From: Aliiruegeria lutimaris
Lineage (GTDB): Bacteria > Pseudomonadota > Alphaproteobacteria > Rhodobacterales > Rhodobacteraceae
NCBI RefSeq assembly: GCF_900099935.1
Contig: NZ_FNEK01000001.1
Location: forward strand, 186,001 to 250,000
DNA: 64,000 nucleotides
Reading direction: 5' to 3'
Numbering within the stretch: position 1 is the stretch's first letter; every line of letters starts with the position of its first letter. The position numbers were made by a program, and so were the translations under genes. The notes below the pieces were generated by a model. It ran no database searches. It worked only from the letters and a program-made list of their open reading frames with translations, and was not told where the DNA came from. Positions 55,750 to 64,000 of the stretch are shown here, in pieces.

Positions 55750-57030
55750 CTACCCCGCCAGTTCCTGTTCAGCATCGGCCTCGGCCTCCGCTTCCTGCGC
55801 GGCTTCTATGAATACTTCCTGTGCGACCCCGACCGCAACCGGAGATGCTGTCGGCAGGACCGGCGCGTAGGAACCCGTCTCGTCCACCGGCACCGCGTCG
55901 CTCTGTGTCATGCGATACGCCGCGTAGATCGCCAAGGTAGCGCTGAGCACTGTCAGGAACAGGAAAAAGCCTTCCGGACCAACCGCGCCCATCATCCAGC
56001 CGGTCACGAGCGGGCCGGAAATGGCACCGACCCCGTTGATGAAGATCAGCCCGCCCGAGGCAGCGGCCATGTCTTCATATTCCAGGTGGTCGTTCACATA
56101 GGCAAGCACGAGCGCGTAGAGCGGGTTTGCCGTGCCGCCAATGATGAAGGCGGCGGCAAGCAAGGTCGCAAAATCTTCGGCCATATACATGGCAAGGGCG
56201 GCGCCGACCGCACCAACCGCAGCAAGAACCAGGATCAACTGGCGGCGGTCCATCCGGTCCGACATCCAGCCGATGGGATATTGCATGATCATGCCGCCGA
56301 GATAGATCGTGGCAATGAAGCCCGAGATCTCGGGCACGCTCAGCCCGGCTTCCGACCCGTAGACCGAGGCCATGCCGAACAGCGCCGAAAAGACTCCGCC
56401 GAGCAGGAAGAAACCCACGCAGCCCAGCTGCGACGCCTTCCAGAGCTTGCGCAGGCTCATTGGCTGCGTTGTCTCGAAAGCCGGGGTCGGCTGGACGGCC
56501 AGCAGAATCGGCGCGAAGGAGACCGAGACCAGCACCGACGGGATGACGAAGAGCACGAAGCCCGAGGGGTCGCCCACCAGCAGCAGCCCCTGTGCCGCCA
56601 CCACGCCGGCCATCTGCACGATCACGTAGAGCGAGAGCGCCTGTCCCCGCCGCTCATTGGTCACCGCGTTGTTCAGCCAGCTTTCGGCGGTCACGTAAAC
56701 GCCGGAGAGGCAGAACCCCATCACCACACGGCCAAGCGCCCATGCCACCGGATGGGCAAAAAGCGGGTAGAGGATGAGAATGGCCGAGACGAACGAACCG
56801 AGCGCGGCAAAGACACGGATATGCCCGACACGGCGGATCATCTCCGGCGCCAGTCGGGAGCCCCCCAAAAAGCCGAGGAAATAGGCCGACATGACGATCG
56901 ACATCTCGAATGTCGAGAATCCTTCGATGCCGCCGCGAATGCCGAGCAACGTGCCCTGCACGCCGTTGCCGACCATCAGCAGCAGAATTCCGAATAGAAG
57001 GGCCCAGCTGGCCGAAATCACTTGCAGCAC
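55750..57030 (-). CDS. Major facilitator superfamily transporter
   Basis: A 426-residue transporter with 12 predicted membrane segments. The start is taken as the GTG at 57030 (AGAGGACAC upstream), so that the protein begins with the first helix (SASWALLFGILLLMVGNG); the open frame 20 residues longer looks unsupported. The GGSRLAPEMIRRVGHIRVF loop is the MFS helix 2-3 motif, and GWMSDRMDRRQLILV the matching loop in the second half. The C-terminal tail is acidic. Substrate unknown. It lies 42 bases upstream of the DUF924 gene. Confidence 0.88.
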   Translation of the reverse strand: MLQVISASWALLFGILLLMVGNGVQGTLLGIRGGIEGFSTFEMSIVMSAYFLGFLGGSRLAPEMIRRVGHIRVFAALGSFVSAILILYPLFAHPVAWALGRVVMGFCLSGVYVTAESWLNNAVTNERRGQALSLYVIVQMAGVVAAQGLLLVGDPSGFVLFVIPSVLVSVSFAPILLAVQPTPAFETTQPMSLRKLWKASQLGCVGFFLLGGVFSALFGMASVYGSEAGLSVPEISGFIATIYLGGMIMQYPIGWMSDRMDRRQLILVLAAVGAVGAALAMYMAEDFATLLAAAFIIGGTANPLYALVLAYVNDHLEYEDMAAASGGLIFINGVGAISGPLVTGWMMGAVGPEGFFLFLTVLSATLAIYAAYRMTQSDAVPVDETGSYAPVLPTASPVAVGVAQEVFIEAAQEAEAEADAEQELAG

Positions 57031-57154
57031 GACGTGTGTCCTCTTGCCATGAGAGTTGCCCCGGGCGCCCTGCGAGACGAGTCGGCACATCAGGAGCGGG
57101 CTTTAGAACGACACCACGATGGCGGCAATGATTCATCTCACTGGGCGAACTCCC

Positions 57155-58420
57155 TCAGCTGACGGGTTGCTGAAGCATTTCCGCGATCCGCCGGCGCACC
57201 AGCTCGACATGCAGCCGCGCATTATAGGCCCCCGCACGGAAGGGAGGTGGAAGGCGCATGCCTGCAAGCTCATGCTCTATCGCGGCAAGCCGTGTTTCGA
57301 GAGCATGCAACTCGTCAGAAGACGTGGTGTCGTCCAGCTCCAGTTCGATCTCGCGTATTACGGTATAGTGACGCCAGACGCGCCGGTGCATGCTCCACCG
57401 ATAGACGCCGGGCAGGATACGAACCAGCGGAACGACGATAAACAACAGCGGAAGCAAGATGAGCAAGACCCGACGAATCTGGGCCGCTATCCAATAGGGC
57501 AACCAGTCATGAAAGGTGCTCTGCCCCTCGGCCAGCAGTTTCAGAGCGCCAAGATCAAGCGGCATATCGGCCCCCTCCGCGGTCGGAAACTGCCCCTGTT
57601 TCGAGAAGATGCCGCTATTGCCGTGGATCTTGCGCGCGGCGAGGACAAGGCGGTCGACCACTGCCGGGTGCAGGTCCTCCAAACCGGCCAGCCGCGCCAT
57701 GAGCGTGATCATCGGCACTTCGACCAAAGGCACCACCGGGTGGAGCGACACCGCCCCGGAGGGCACATTCACGACCCGGCTGTTGGGCAGGCGCAACGAG
57801 ATCGCGTCGGCATGCTGGAAACGGACAAGGTCTACCGTCTCGTTGCCCATCAAGGGGACGAAATAATCCGCCGAAAGTGGCGCGACGAAAATCGCCAGGT
57901 CGACCTCGCCGGCCAGCAGCGCTTCGGCTGCGGCAGTGCCGCCCAGATCGCTGAGCGTATTGAGCTGGGTGATCTCCAACGCATCGAGCAGCCTGTCCGC
58001 CGCCACCCGCGTTCCCGACCCCGCGCCGCCGCGCGCGATGGTCAGCCCCTCCCAAGTGCCAGGGTTGGCGGACACCTCGCGATCCGCCCGGGCAAAGACG
58101 ATGATCGGCTCGAAGAACACCGTTCCCAAGGCCTCGATATCCAGCCCCTCGGTGGAAATGCCGCCCTGCAACAGCCCGACATCGGCCTCCCCTGAGCTCA
58201 GCAGACCGAGGTTCTCGAGCGAGCCGGCCGTTTCCAGGATCTCGACCTCGATTCCGTCCCGGGCCAGTTCCGATCGGTACCTTTCGGCCACATTCCAGTA
58301 ACCGCCATCCTGGGAACCGGCGGCAAAGGTGATCCGGCTCGGTGGCGGCAAGTCGCGCAAGAGATAGATCGCAAAGGCAACCGTCAACGCGGCGGCCAGC
58401 AGAACGGCAATCAGGCGCAT
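57155..58420 (-). CDS. TAXI-type solute receptor with C-terminal membrane anchor
   Basis: A 421-residue protein. Residues 1-20 are a signal anchor; about 28-300 form a TAXI-type TRAP solute receptor (FAAGSQDGGYWNVAERY, TAGSLENLGLL, GEADVGLLQGG, GGAGSGTRVAADRLL, GEVDLAIFVAP). Unlike ordinary TAXI receptors it continues with a membrane segment near 318-337 (ILLPLLFIVVPLVRILPG) and a cytoplasmic helical tail (342-421) with a likely coiled coil. No TRAP permease gene is nearby. The receptor may signal or serve a distant transporter; this is inference. Start ATG 58420. Confidence 0.85.
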   Translation of the reverse strand: MRLIAVLLAAALTVAFAIYLLRDLPPPSRITFAAGSQDGGYWNVAERYRSELARDGIEVEILETAGSLENLGLLSSGEADVGLLQGGISTEGLDIEALGTVFFEPIIVFARADREVSANPGTWEGLTIARGGAGSGTRVAADRLLDALEITQLNTLSDLGGTAAAEALLAGEVDLAIFVAPLSADYFVPLMGNETVDLVRFQHADAISLRLPNSRVVNVPSGAVSLHPVVPLVEVPMITLMARLAGLEDLHPAVVDRLVLAARKIHGNSGIFSKQGQFPTAEGADMPLDLGALKLLAEGQSTFHDWLPYWIAAQIRRVLLILLPLLFIVVPLVRILPGVYRWSMHRRVWRHYTVIREIELELDDTTSSDELHALETRLAAIEHELAGMRLPPPFRAGAYNARLHVELVRRRIAEMLQQPVS

Positions 58421-58604
58421 GACACTCTCCGGATTCGGCTTCAAGGGAAGCCTGCCACAGGCGCCATCGTCGCTCCAAGCACGCATTGCGTTCTAGACGC
58501 ACCGCGCACGGTGGCGCATGAGACGTGCATGAACCGTTTCGTCGCCTCCCGATTTTATTGGTCGCGTTCCACATAGGAGCGGCCGGACGGATTCATCAAA
58601 TCTT

Positions 58605-58630
58605 AAAAGGCCGCCACGGGCGGCTTTTTT
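58605..58630 (+). terminator. Intrinsic terminator without an upstream gene
   Basis: AAAAGGCCGCC-ACG-GGCGGCTTTTTT: a GC stem (with one bulged G) followed by six T residues on the plus strand. The nearest gene to its left is on the minus strand, so it has no coding partner. It may end a small RNA from 58487-58604, or attenuate the GNAT gene. Confidence 0.75.
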
Positions 58631-58675
58631 AATGACTTTCGGCCTCTCGTGGCGGCAACAGCCAGGAACCGAAAC

Positions 58676-59188
58676 ATGCAGATGCAGGAAATTTCAACGG
58701 ATACGCTCGCGGTGCGGGTCAGACGGGCCGAACGGCGAGACATTCAACGCCTTTTGGAAATGGCCACCGCGCTTGCGGCCCATCACGGGGACGTTGCCAC
58801 GACGTCGGCGCGGGCAATCGAGCGCGATCTCTTCGGCACGCAGGCCTGCGCGAAAGCGCTCGTGGCCGAGCGGGACGGCGAGCTTGCAGGTTACGCGCTA
58901 TTGCATAGCTTCCCTCAGATGCAATGGGGTCTCAGGATTCTCGAGATCAACCATCTCTTCGTGGAAGACGGCCAGCGCGGCCATGGGATCGGGCGGCTGC
59001 TGGTGGCAGCCTGCGTGTCCGAGGCGCGCCGGCAGGAATGCGGGCAGATGGCCGTGAGCACGCATCCCGACAATGCCCGTGCGACGGAGTTGTACCTTTC
59101 ACTGGGCTTCCAGCCTCGCGAAACCGGCGGGACACGTTTCCGGCTGGAATTGCCTTCCAACGGCGCGCTGCCGGAGGGGTGGATCTGA
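58676..59188 (+). CDS. GNAT-family N-acetyltransferase
   Basis: A 170-residue acetyltransferase. Start at 58676 (AGGA 8 bases upstream); Met at 58649 is less likely. VRRAERRDIQRLLEMATALAAHH is motif C/D-like, FVEDGQRGHGIGRLLVAACVSEARR carries the acetyl-CoA motif (R-G-x-G-I-G), and NARATELYLSLGFQPRETG is the C-terminal motif B. Substrate unknown. It is convergent with the GIY-YIG-like gene, 3 bases between. Confidence 0.9.
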   Translation: MQMQEISTDTLAVRVRRAERRDIQRLLEMATALAAHHGDVATTSARAIERDLFGTQACAKALVAERDGELAGYALLHSFPQMQWGLRILEINHLFVEDGQRGHGIGRLLVAACVSEARRQECGQMAVSTHPDNARATELYLSLGFQPRETGGTRFRLELPSNGALPEGWI

Positions 59189-59191
59189 CGC

Positions 59192-59713
59192 TTAATCTTC
59201 GGGAAGGAAGTCTTCGTCCAATTCCAGTTCGAGGTCTGCTTCCCAGTCGGCGGTGTTGTAGAGCGGGCGGTAATAGTCGATCAGCGCCCGCTCCAGCATG
59301 AAGGCATATTCGCGTGCGTTGGCCGCCTCGCCGCCCGAGAAATCGAGCGGCACGGGTGCCCAGCTGACATGAATGAAACGGTCATTTCGAATCGTGTTGG
59401 CCGTCGCGCTGCCAGTGCCGGTTACGCCCTTGATCCGGGCAAAGGAAATCAGCCGTTTTCCGCGATGCTTCATTACCGCGGCCTTGCTCTCGGTGACCTT
59501 TGCCCGCAGATAGGAACTCAGTCGCCCGCGCAGCCCGCGTTTGCCTACGGCGATGCCGACATACAGACACCTGTCCGGAGAGGGCAGGCCCGCGCCCTTG
59601 CAGAAGGCATAGAAGCCTTTTTCCGTAGGGATCACACCGCGTGCCCCGCGTTCCGCCGTCAATTGGTGGATGGTGTGGGCATTGCTCCATTGAATCGCTT
59701 GCAACCAGTTCAA
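59192..59713 (-). CDS. GIY-YIG-like protein
   Basis: A 173-residue protein. GFYAF (residues 33-37) and LYVGIA (50-55) are the two strands corresponding to GIY and YIG, followed by GRLSSYLR (Arg64 as the usual catalytic Arg) and LERALIDYYRPLYN with Glu141 (metal ligand) and Asn153. These are the GIY-YIG nuclease hallmarks, though the first is diverged. It has no zinc finger or other DNA-binding domain, and an acidic C-terminal tail. Role unknown; a restriction or repair endonuclease is possible. Confidence 0.75.
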   Translation of the reverse strand: MNWLQAIQWSNAHTIHQLTAERGARGVIPTEKGFYAFCKGAGLPSPDRCLYVGIAVGKRGLRGRLSSYLRAKVTESKAAVMKHRGKRLISFARIKGVTGTGSATANTIRNDRFIHVSWAPVPLDFSGGEAANAREYAFMLERALIDYYRPLYNTADWEADLELELDEDFLPED

Positions 59714-59827
59714 GACGTATCCCCCTCAAAACCGGACTCTCGAATTCCAACGTCAGCCTAGCGCATCAATGCCCTGTCTGAGGAGACCGTTTGTTCCTGC
59801 CCGAACGCACCGGCGGCGAAGAATGCA

Positions 59828-59953
59828 GGGGGGCGATGCCCCCCGCGCTCTTGCGAGCGCTCCCCCCAGGATATTTCCGGTCAGAAGAAGGCAGATCGTT
59901 TCCCTTCATCTTTCCCCAAATACCTCCGCCGGAAGCACGATCCGAAGGATCGT
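59828..59953. repeat. Composite hairpin repeat, full copy 4
   Basis: Between the GIY-YIG-like gene and queA (gene-free 59714-59980). Module Y GGGGGGC-GAT-GCCCCCC (59828-59844), a GCGCTC-TTGC-GAGCGC stem, AGGATATTTC, a spacer, AAATAC (AAATATCC degraded) and module X as a perfect ACGATCC-GAA-GGATCGT hairpin (59937-59953). Same orientation as copy 2. Confidence 0.85.
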
Positions 59954-59980
59954 TCCTTCAAACGGGTCGTGCGAGCAGTT

Positions 59981-61033
59981 TTATCCCTTTGGCAAGAGAA
60001 GCGACGCGTCGCCATAGCTGAAGAAACGGTACCGCTCGGCAATGGCATGTTCATAGAGCGCCATCATCCGATCGCGCCCCATCAGCGCCGAGACCAGCAT
60101 CATCAGCGTCGATTTGGGCAGGTGGAAATTGGTCATCAACCCGTCCGCGATGCGGAACTCATAGCCCGGACGGATGAAGATATCCGTCTCGCCGCTCCAT
60201 GGGTGGATACCATCCGCCCCGGCCGCGCTCTCGATCAGCCGGCAGGCCGTGGTGCCGACCGGGATGATCCGCCCGCCCGCGGCGCGGGTGGCGTTGATCT
60301 CGGCGGCGGCCGCGTCCGGGACCTCGCCCCATTCCGAATGCATCTTGTGTTCGCGCACGTCATCGACCTTGACAGGCAGGAACGTGCCAGCGCCGACATG
60401 CAGGGTAACCTCGGTGAAGTCCACGCCCATCGCGGCGATGCGTTCCAGCAGCGGGCGGTCGAAATGCAGCGAGGCCGTCGGCGCGGCAACGGCACCCGAA
60501 TGGCGGGCAAAGACGGTCTGGTAGTCGGTGCGGTCCTGCGCATCGGCCGCGCGGCGCGCGGCGATATAGGGCGGCAGGGGCATGAAGCCCGCCGCATCCA
60601 GCGCGGCGTCGAAATCATCGCCCTCCAGCGAGAAGGCGAGGTTCAGCTGGCCCTCGACCCGCCCGGTCACCCGTGCCGAGAAGCCGGGGGCGAAATGGAT
60701 CTCCTCGCCGTCGCGGACCTTCTTGGCGGGTTTGGCCAATACGTTCCAGGACCCGTCTCCCTGCGGCTCCAGCAGCGTCACCTCGATGCGCGCCTCGGTC
60801 GGGCCCTGCTCGCCATCGCGGCGCCGAACGCCGGAGAGCCGCGCCGGGATCACGCGCGTGTTGTTGAGCACCAGCCGGTCGCCGGGCCGCAGGAAATCCG
60901 GCAGGTCATGAACATGCGAATCCACCGTTCTCTCGCCCTGCGCCACCAGCAGCCGTGCGGAGCTGCGCGGGGTGGCCGGGCGGGTGGCGATCAGCTCCTC
61001 GGGCAGCTCGAAATCGAAATCCGACAGTTTCAT
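59981..61033 (-). CDS. queA: S-adenosylmethionine:tRNA ribosyltransferase-isomerase
   Basis: A 350-residue enzyme that makes epoxyqueuosine in the wobble position of tRNAs from [45 protein letters not shown] and [18 protein letters not shown] with [17 protein letters not shown] are the family motifs, along with [18 protein letters not shown] near the end. The start at 61033 (GGAGG upstream) follows the AsmA-like stop by 2 bases, so it is translated with that gene. Confidence 0.96.
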   Translation of the reverse strand: MKLSDFDFELPEELIATRPATPRSSARLLVAQGERTVDSHVHDLPDFLRPGDRLVLNNTRVIPARLSGVRRRDGEQGPTEARIEVTLLEPQGDGSWNVLAKPAKKVRDGEEIHFAPGFSARVTGRVEGQLNLAFSLEGDDFDAALDAAGFMPLPPYIAARRAADAQDRTDYQTVFARHSGAVAAPTASLHFDRPLLERIAAMGVDFTEVTLHVGAGTFLPVKVDDVREHKMHSEWGEVPDAAAAEINATRAAGGRIIPVGTTACRLIESAAGADGIHPWSGETDIFIRPGYEFRIADGLMTNFHLPKSTLMMLVSALMGRDRMMALYEHAIAERYRFFSYGDASLLLPKG

Positions 61034-61035
61034 GT

Positions 61036-64000
61036 TCACCCTCCGCCGCGCGGCTGCGGGGGCGGCGCGCGAAAGATGTCCCGGAACATGCCCGGCGTCA
61101 GCGCCGAGAGCGGGTTAACTTCCACCGACGGGTTGGAGGAGCTGCCACGCATCCGATAGGTAAAGCCGATCAGCCCCTCTCCCTTGCGCGTAAAGATCCG
61201 GCCGATGGAATTGACCATGTAGACCGGGGAAAACACGCCCTGCATGTTCAGCCTGTCCCGGTTCATGTCATAGACCCCTTCCATCGAAATGCCGAGCGAT
61301 GGCCCGACGCCGGAAGAGCGTGTGACGTGCACGAAGCTGGGCGTCAAGCGGAAGACCGCCTCGACATCGGAGAAGAGAAGCCCCGCGCCGTTCAACTCGT
61401 CGATCAGGCCGACAACGGTGATCGCGTTGAGCAGCGCTGTCAGCCCCGAGGAGCTGCGCACCCGCACATCCTCGACCTGAAGCTGGCCGTCATATTCACC
61501 GGGCGCGCCGCGCGGCTGCAGGATCAGGGACATCGAGCCGCCATTAGCCTGCTGGAACATCCCCGCCGCCTTGAAAACCGCACCGGCGTTGTCGGACCGA
61601 ATGCGCACCGCCGTGCCGCCCCCTTTCGCGGGAACAAGCGTGCCATCGACCCGCACCTGTCCGTTCACCGAACCGGTGAAGTTGCCCGAATAGCCGGCCG
61701 TCTTGGTCAGCTCGCCTCGGAAACCGGTGAGAGCGATTCCATCGGAAATGGTCAGCCTGTCGAGCGTCAGCGTCACGGGCGGACCGGCGCTGGACGCGCC
61801 GCTGCTGCTCGCGCCGCCAATGCTCGTCTTGCGGATATCGATGCGCCCGCCGCGCAGCTCGATTGCCGGCTCCCGGCCAAGACCGCGCCCCTTGAGCACC
61901 ACCGGCGCGTCGAGCCAGTCCCCGACGGAGACCCGCGTGAACAGCGCTTCCTGCAACCCACCCTCCGGCGAGGTCGTCACACTCCCCTCGGCGTTCAGTC
62001 CCGCGGCCTTCAGCGACAACGCCTCCACGTTCGGCCGCGCGCCGAGCCGTCCCGACAATTGCAGCCGGCCCTCGCTTTTTGCAGCCTTGTTCCATCCCAA
62101 TGGCGGCAGGGAGAGACCGACCCCGCGCAGGTCCGATTTCAGCGAATAGCGAATGTCGCCCTCGCGCGGCAGTTCCAGCGCGAAATTCGCGGGTCCCGCG
62201 CCGGTCACTGCCCCTTTCGGCAGGCCAATCCCGAAGGTCTGCACGAAGCCCTCGCCGATTTCGACCTCGCCTTCGACCGTGGGCGCGGCGGCATCTTCAC
62301 CAAAGGGAATCTGCACCGTCGCCCCGGCGAAGGGCACCCCGTCCAGCGCGCCATCCCCGGTGATCACCAACCCCTCGCGCCGGGCCGTCAACCGACCACG
62401 CTTGCCCTCGAGAACACGGTTCGGCACGAGCACTTCGGAGCGCAGGTCTTCCGCGTAGGCGGTGACCTCGAAATCGACGTCGCGCCCCTGGAGGCCGCGC
62501 TTGAGCGGAAAGACGATCCGACCCTCGGCGCGCCCCTCTCCCGTGGCAAGATCCACCGGCTGGCCCGCCTTGGTCAGGAAATTGAACGGCTCCTCGTCCA
62601 GCACGGAAAGCGCCGCGGTAACGGGCGCGCGTGCCTTGAGCAGAAGCTCAACATTGGCCGGTTTCTGCCGCATGTCGGCCACCCGGAGCGTGGTGCCCGT
62701 GGCGTCGATCACGCCGCCCCGCGGCGCACGCATCTGCCCTTCTTCCAGCGTCAGCGCGAAACGATTCCCGCCGACAGAGGCGTAACCGCGCGCGCCGGTA
62801 ACCGGGGGCAAGGTCTTCATCGCCTGGACCTCGGCATCGCTGAATTCGAAGCTGAGCGCGAGTTGCGGCTTCGTGCCCTGGTCGATCCGCAAACCGCCAC
62901 GCGCGTCGTGGACGCGACCGGAGAGCAGGTTGTCCTCGATCCAGCTGCGCGTTCCCGGAACGAGGTTCAATGGCCAGAGGGCTGCCAGCATCGGCGCCCG
63001 GATCTGGTCGAAGCCCAGCTGCAGCGACACGTGCCAGCCGGCGTCATCGGCCGTGACGAGACCGGCTGCGCGCAGGTCGGTCTGCCCGCGCGTGCCGTCC
63101 GGATCGGACGTGGTCATGACAAGCTGCCCGATCTCCGCCCGGAACGGATCGAGCGAAACCTTCAGGTCGAGCGCGCCGCTACCGAACAGCGCGGGTTCGC
63201 GCAGCAGCCCGGGCGGGTCCAGCCGCAGCTCCGAAAAGGCGAACTGGCCAACAAGGGCGGTTGGCCAGCCGGTCTCGAGCCCCTCGAAATAGACCTGCCC
63301 CGTTGCGGAGAGCGTCCCGTCATGCGCGTGGATATCCAACTCCTCGAAGCTGATCCGTCCCTGTTCCGGGCGATAGCCAAAATAGGTGCGCGCGCCGTCA
63401 AAGGGGATCGGGCGGGCACCGGTTTCGGGCTGGAACAGGCCGGGGCCGATTTCGAGCGTACCGTTGAGCGACCCCATCGCTCCCTGGTCCGTCCGGCCGA
63501 CGATCATCGCCCCCGAGACCCGCGCCTTGAGCGGCTCAAGCCAGCTCAGCACCGGGCTGTGCGCGGCGATGTCGATGGCGCGAACGTTCTGAACCAGCAC
63601 CGAGGCCTCCGCTTCCGCGCCCGTCTTGCCCATGCTGAGCCGCAGCGCCACGGTGGAGGGCTCTGCGTCTTCGCCATCCTCCACCGGCATTTCGAGCGCG
63701 ACCGAGAGCGACAGCGCATCGCCCTGGTGGGTCAAAAGCATGGTGCCGTCGCTGACGCGCCAGGCACGCTCCGCGCGGGCGTCTTCGTAAAAGACCTCCA
63801 GTTCCCGCACTTCCAGCTTTTCCACCGGCGCAAGGGCGGGAAGCTCGAAAAGCTGCTGCACCGCGTCGATGGCGCTGTCGAGCGACTCGAAGGCGGCCGG
63901 CCTTTCTCCACTGCCGAAACCCAGATCGAACGTGCCGTCCGCCTTGCGGCGCAGTTCAAGTTTCGCTCCAACAACCTCGAGCGCCCTCGGTTGCAGCTTG
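61036..64000 (-). CDS. AsmA/DUF3971-type large envelope protein, N-terminus beyond window
   Basis: At least 988 residues are visible; the frame stays open to the right edge (reading [22 protein letters not shown] before the first in-frame GTG at 63861), so the start lies outside. The protein is beta-rich with repeated short strands, a long middle part, and a C-terminal AsmA-like region ([72 protein letters not shown]). Proteins of the DUF3971/YhdP/AsmA group span the periplasm and help move phospholipids to the outer membrane. It is followed by queA after 2 bases. Confidence 0.85.
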   Translation of the reverse strand, partial: KLQPRALEVVGAKLELRRKADGTFDLGFGSGERPAAFESLDSAIDAVQQLFELPALAPVEKLEVRELEVFYEDARAERAWRVSDGTMLLTHQGDALSLSVALEMPVEDGEDAEPSTVALRLSMGKTGAEAEASVLVQNVRAIDIAAHSPVLSWLEPLKARVSGAMIVGRTDQGAMGSLNGTLEIGPGLFQPETGARPIPFDGARTYFGYRPEQGRISFEELDIHAHDGTLSATGQVYFEGLETGWPTALVGQFAFSELRLDPPGLLREPALFGSGALDLKVSLDPFRAEIGQLVMTTSDPDGTRGQTDLRAAGLVTADDAGWHVSLQLGFDQIRAPMLAALWPLNLVPGTRSWIEDNLLSGRVHDARGGLRIDQGTKPQLALSFEFSDAEVQAMKTLPPVTGARGYASVGGNRFALTLEEGQMRAPRGGVIDATGTTLRVADMRQKPANVELLLKARAPVTAALSVLDEEPFNFLTKAGQPVDLATGEGRAEGRIVFPLKRGLQGRDVDFEVTAYAEDLRSEVLVPNRVLEGKRGRLTARREGLVITGDGALDGVPFAGATVQIPFGEDAAAPTVEGEVEIGEGFVQTFGIGLPKGAVTGAGPANFALELPREGDIRYSLKSDLRGVGLSLPPLGWNKAAKSEGRLQLSGRLGARPNVEALSLKAAGLNAEGSVTTSPEGGLQEALFTRVSVGDWLDAPVVLKGRGLGREPAIELRGGRIDIRKTSIGGASSSGASSAGPPVTLTLDRLTISDGIALTGFRGELTKTAGYSGNFTGSVNGQVRVDGTLVPAKGGGTAVRIRSDNAGAVFKAAGMFQQANGGSMSLILQPRGAPGEYDGQLQVEDVRVRSSSGLTALLNAITVVGLIDELNGAGLLFSDVEAVFRLTPSFVHVTRSSGVGPSLGISMEGVYDMNRDRLNMQGVFSPVYMVNSIGRIFTRKGEGLIGFTYRMRGSSSNPSVEVNPLSALTPGMFRDIFRAPPPQPRGGG

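Noticed and set aside
57031-57090. Longer N-terminus for the MFS transporter
   Set aside because: The extra 20 residues are polar and Arg-rich without a helix; the GTG at 57030 has a ribosome-binding site and starts at the first membrane segment.
63861-63861. Start codon of the AsmA-like gene at 63861
   Set aside because: The frame continues in family-like sequence to the right edge of the window, so this GTG is internal and the gene is partial.
1-64000. tRNA, rRNA, CRISPR array, insertion sequence or phage genes
   Set aside because: I saw no cloverleaf with a T-loop motif, no regularly spaced direct repeats, and no transposase or integrase protein. A dedicated tRNA or IS search would settle it.

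Overview
The window looks like a chromosomal segment from a member of the Rhodobacteraceae (Alphaproteobacteria, Rhodobacterales). Evidence is the high GC content, Shine-Dalgarno-led genes with some TTG and GTG starts, a complete 14-gene respiratory complex I (nuo) cluster with the accessory genes typical of that family (NuoE with a C-terminal extension, DUF5337- and DUF5333-like proteins), a birA-coaX-rnj block after nuoN, and a leucine-degradation (liu) cluster. I see no phage, insertion sequence, CRISPR array, tRNA or rRNA. Most of the window is ordinary, well-kept chromosome.

Layout. 1-11.6 kb: the start of a DksA/TraR-like gene, bolA-grxD (Fe-S trafficking), zapA with a coiled-coil partner, transketolase, a low-GC orphan with a Cys/His/Asp arrangement, holC-pepA, then DUF2270, an Ada-like CxxC protein, ExoD, a DEAD-box helicase and a BLUF domain that lacks the flavin-contacting glutamine. 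11.6-33.1 kb (all minus strand): nuoA-N, followed by birA, coaX and ribonuclease J. Complex I is interrupted by six non-subunit genes: a fluoroacetyl-CoA-thioesterase-like hotdog protein, a DUF5337-like protein, a DUF5333-like exported protein, a 28-residue membrane peptide, a small lipoprotein and a cysteine-free carboxymuconolactone-decarboxylase-like protein. 33.2-36.7 kb: an exported amidohydrolase, a DUF4242 protein and a LysR regulator. 36.8-47.1 kb (minus): the leucine/isovalerate pathway, liuC, HMG-CoA lyase, both subunits of methylcrotonyl-CoA carboxylase, an EcsC protein, an acyl-CoA synthetase, two exported Cys-containing proteins and isovaleryl-CoA dehydrogenase, the last preceded by a TetR-type palindrome. 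47.2-64 kb: a GFA protein, uvrA (with an SOS-box-like site), an arsR-permease-thioredoxin cassette, small exported proteins, lpdA, DUF924, an MFS transporter, a membrane-tethered TAXI binding protein, a GNAT acetyltransferase, a GIY-YIG-like protein, queA and a large AsmA/DUF3971-type protein that runs off the right edge.

Features between genes are also informative. A composite repeat built from two hairpin modules, each ending in GGATATTT or a variant, occurs as four full copies and two half copies, two of them inside the nuo gene run. Strong perfect inverted repeats lie between mccB and mccA, downstream of uvrA, after nuoN and after the thioredoxin gene. An intrinsic terminator at 58.6 kb has no gene in front of it. 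Nothing here is an obvious new defence or biosynthetic system. The best candidates for unreported biology are the accessory proteins embedded in the complex I cluster, the degenerate BLUF protein, the Cys/His/Asp orphan and the tethered TAXI receptor.
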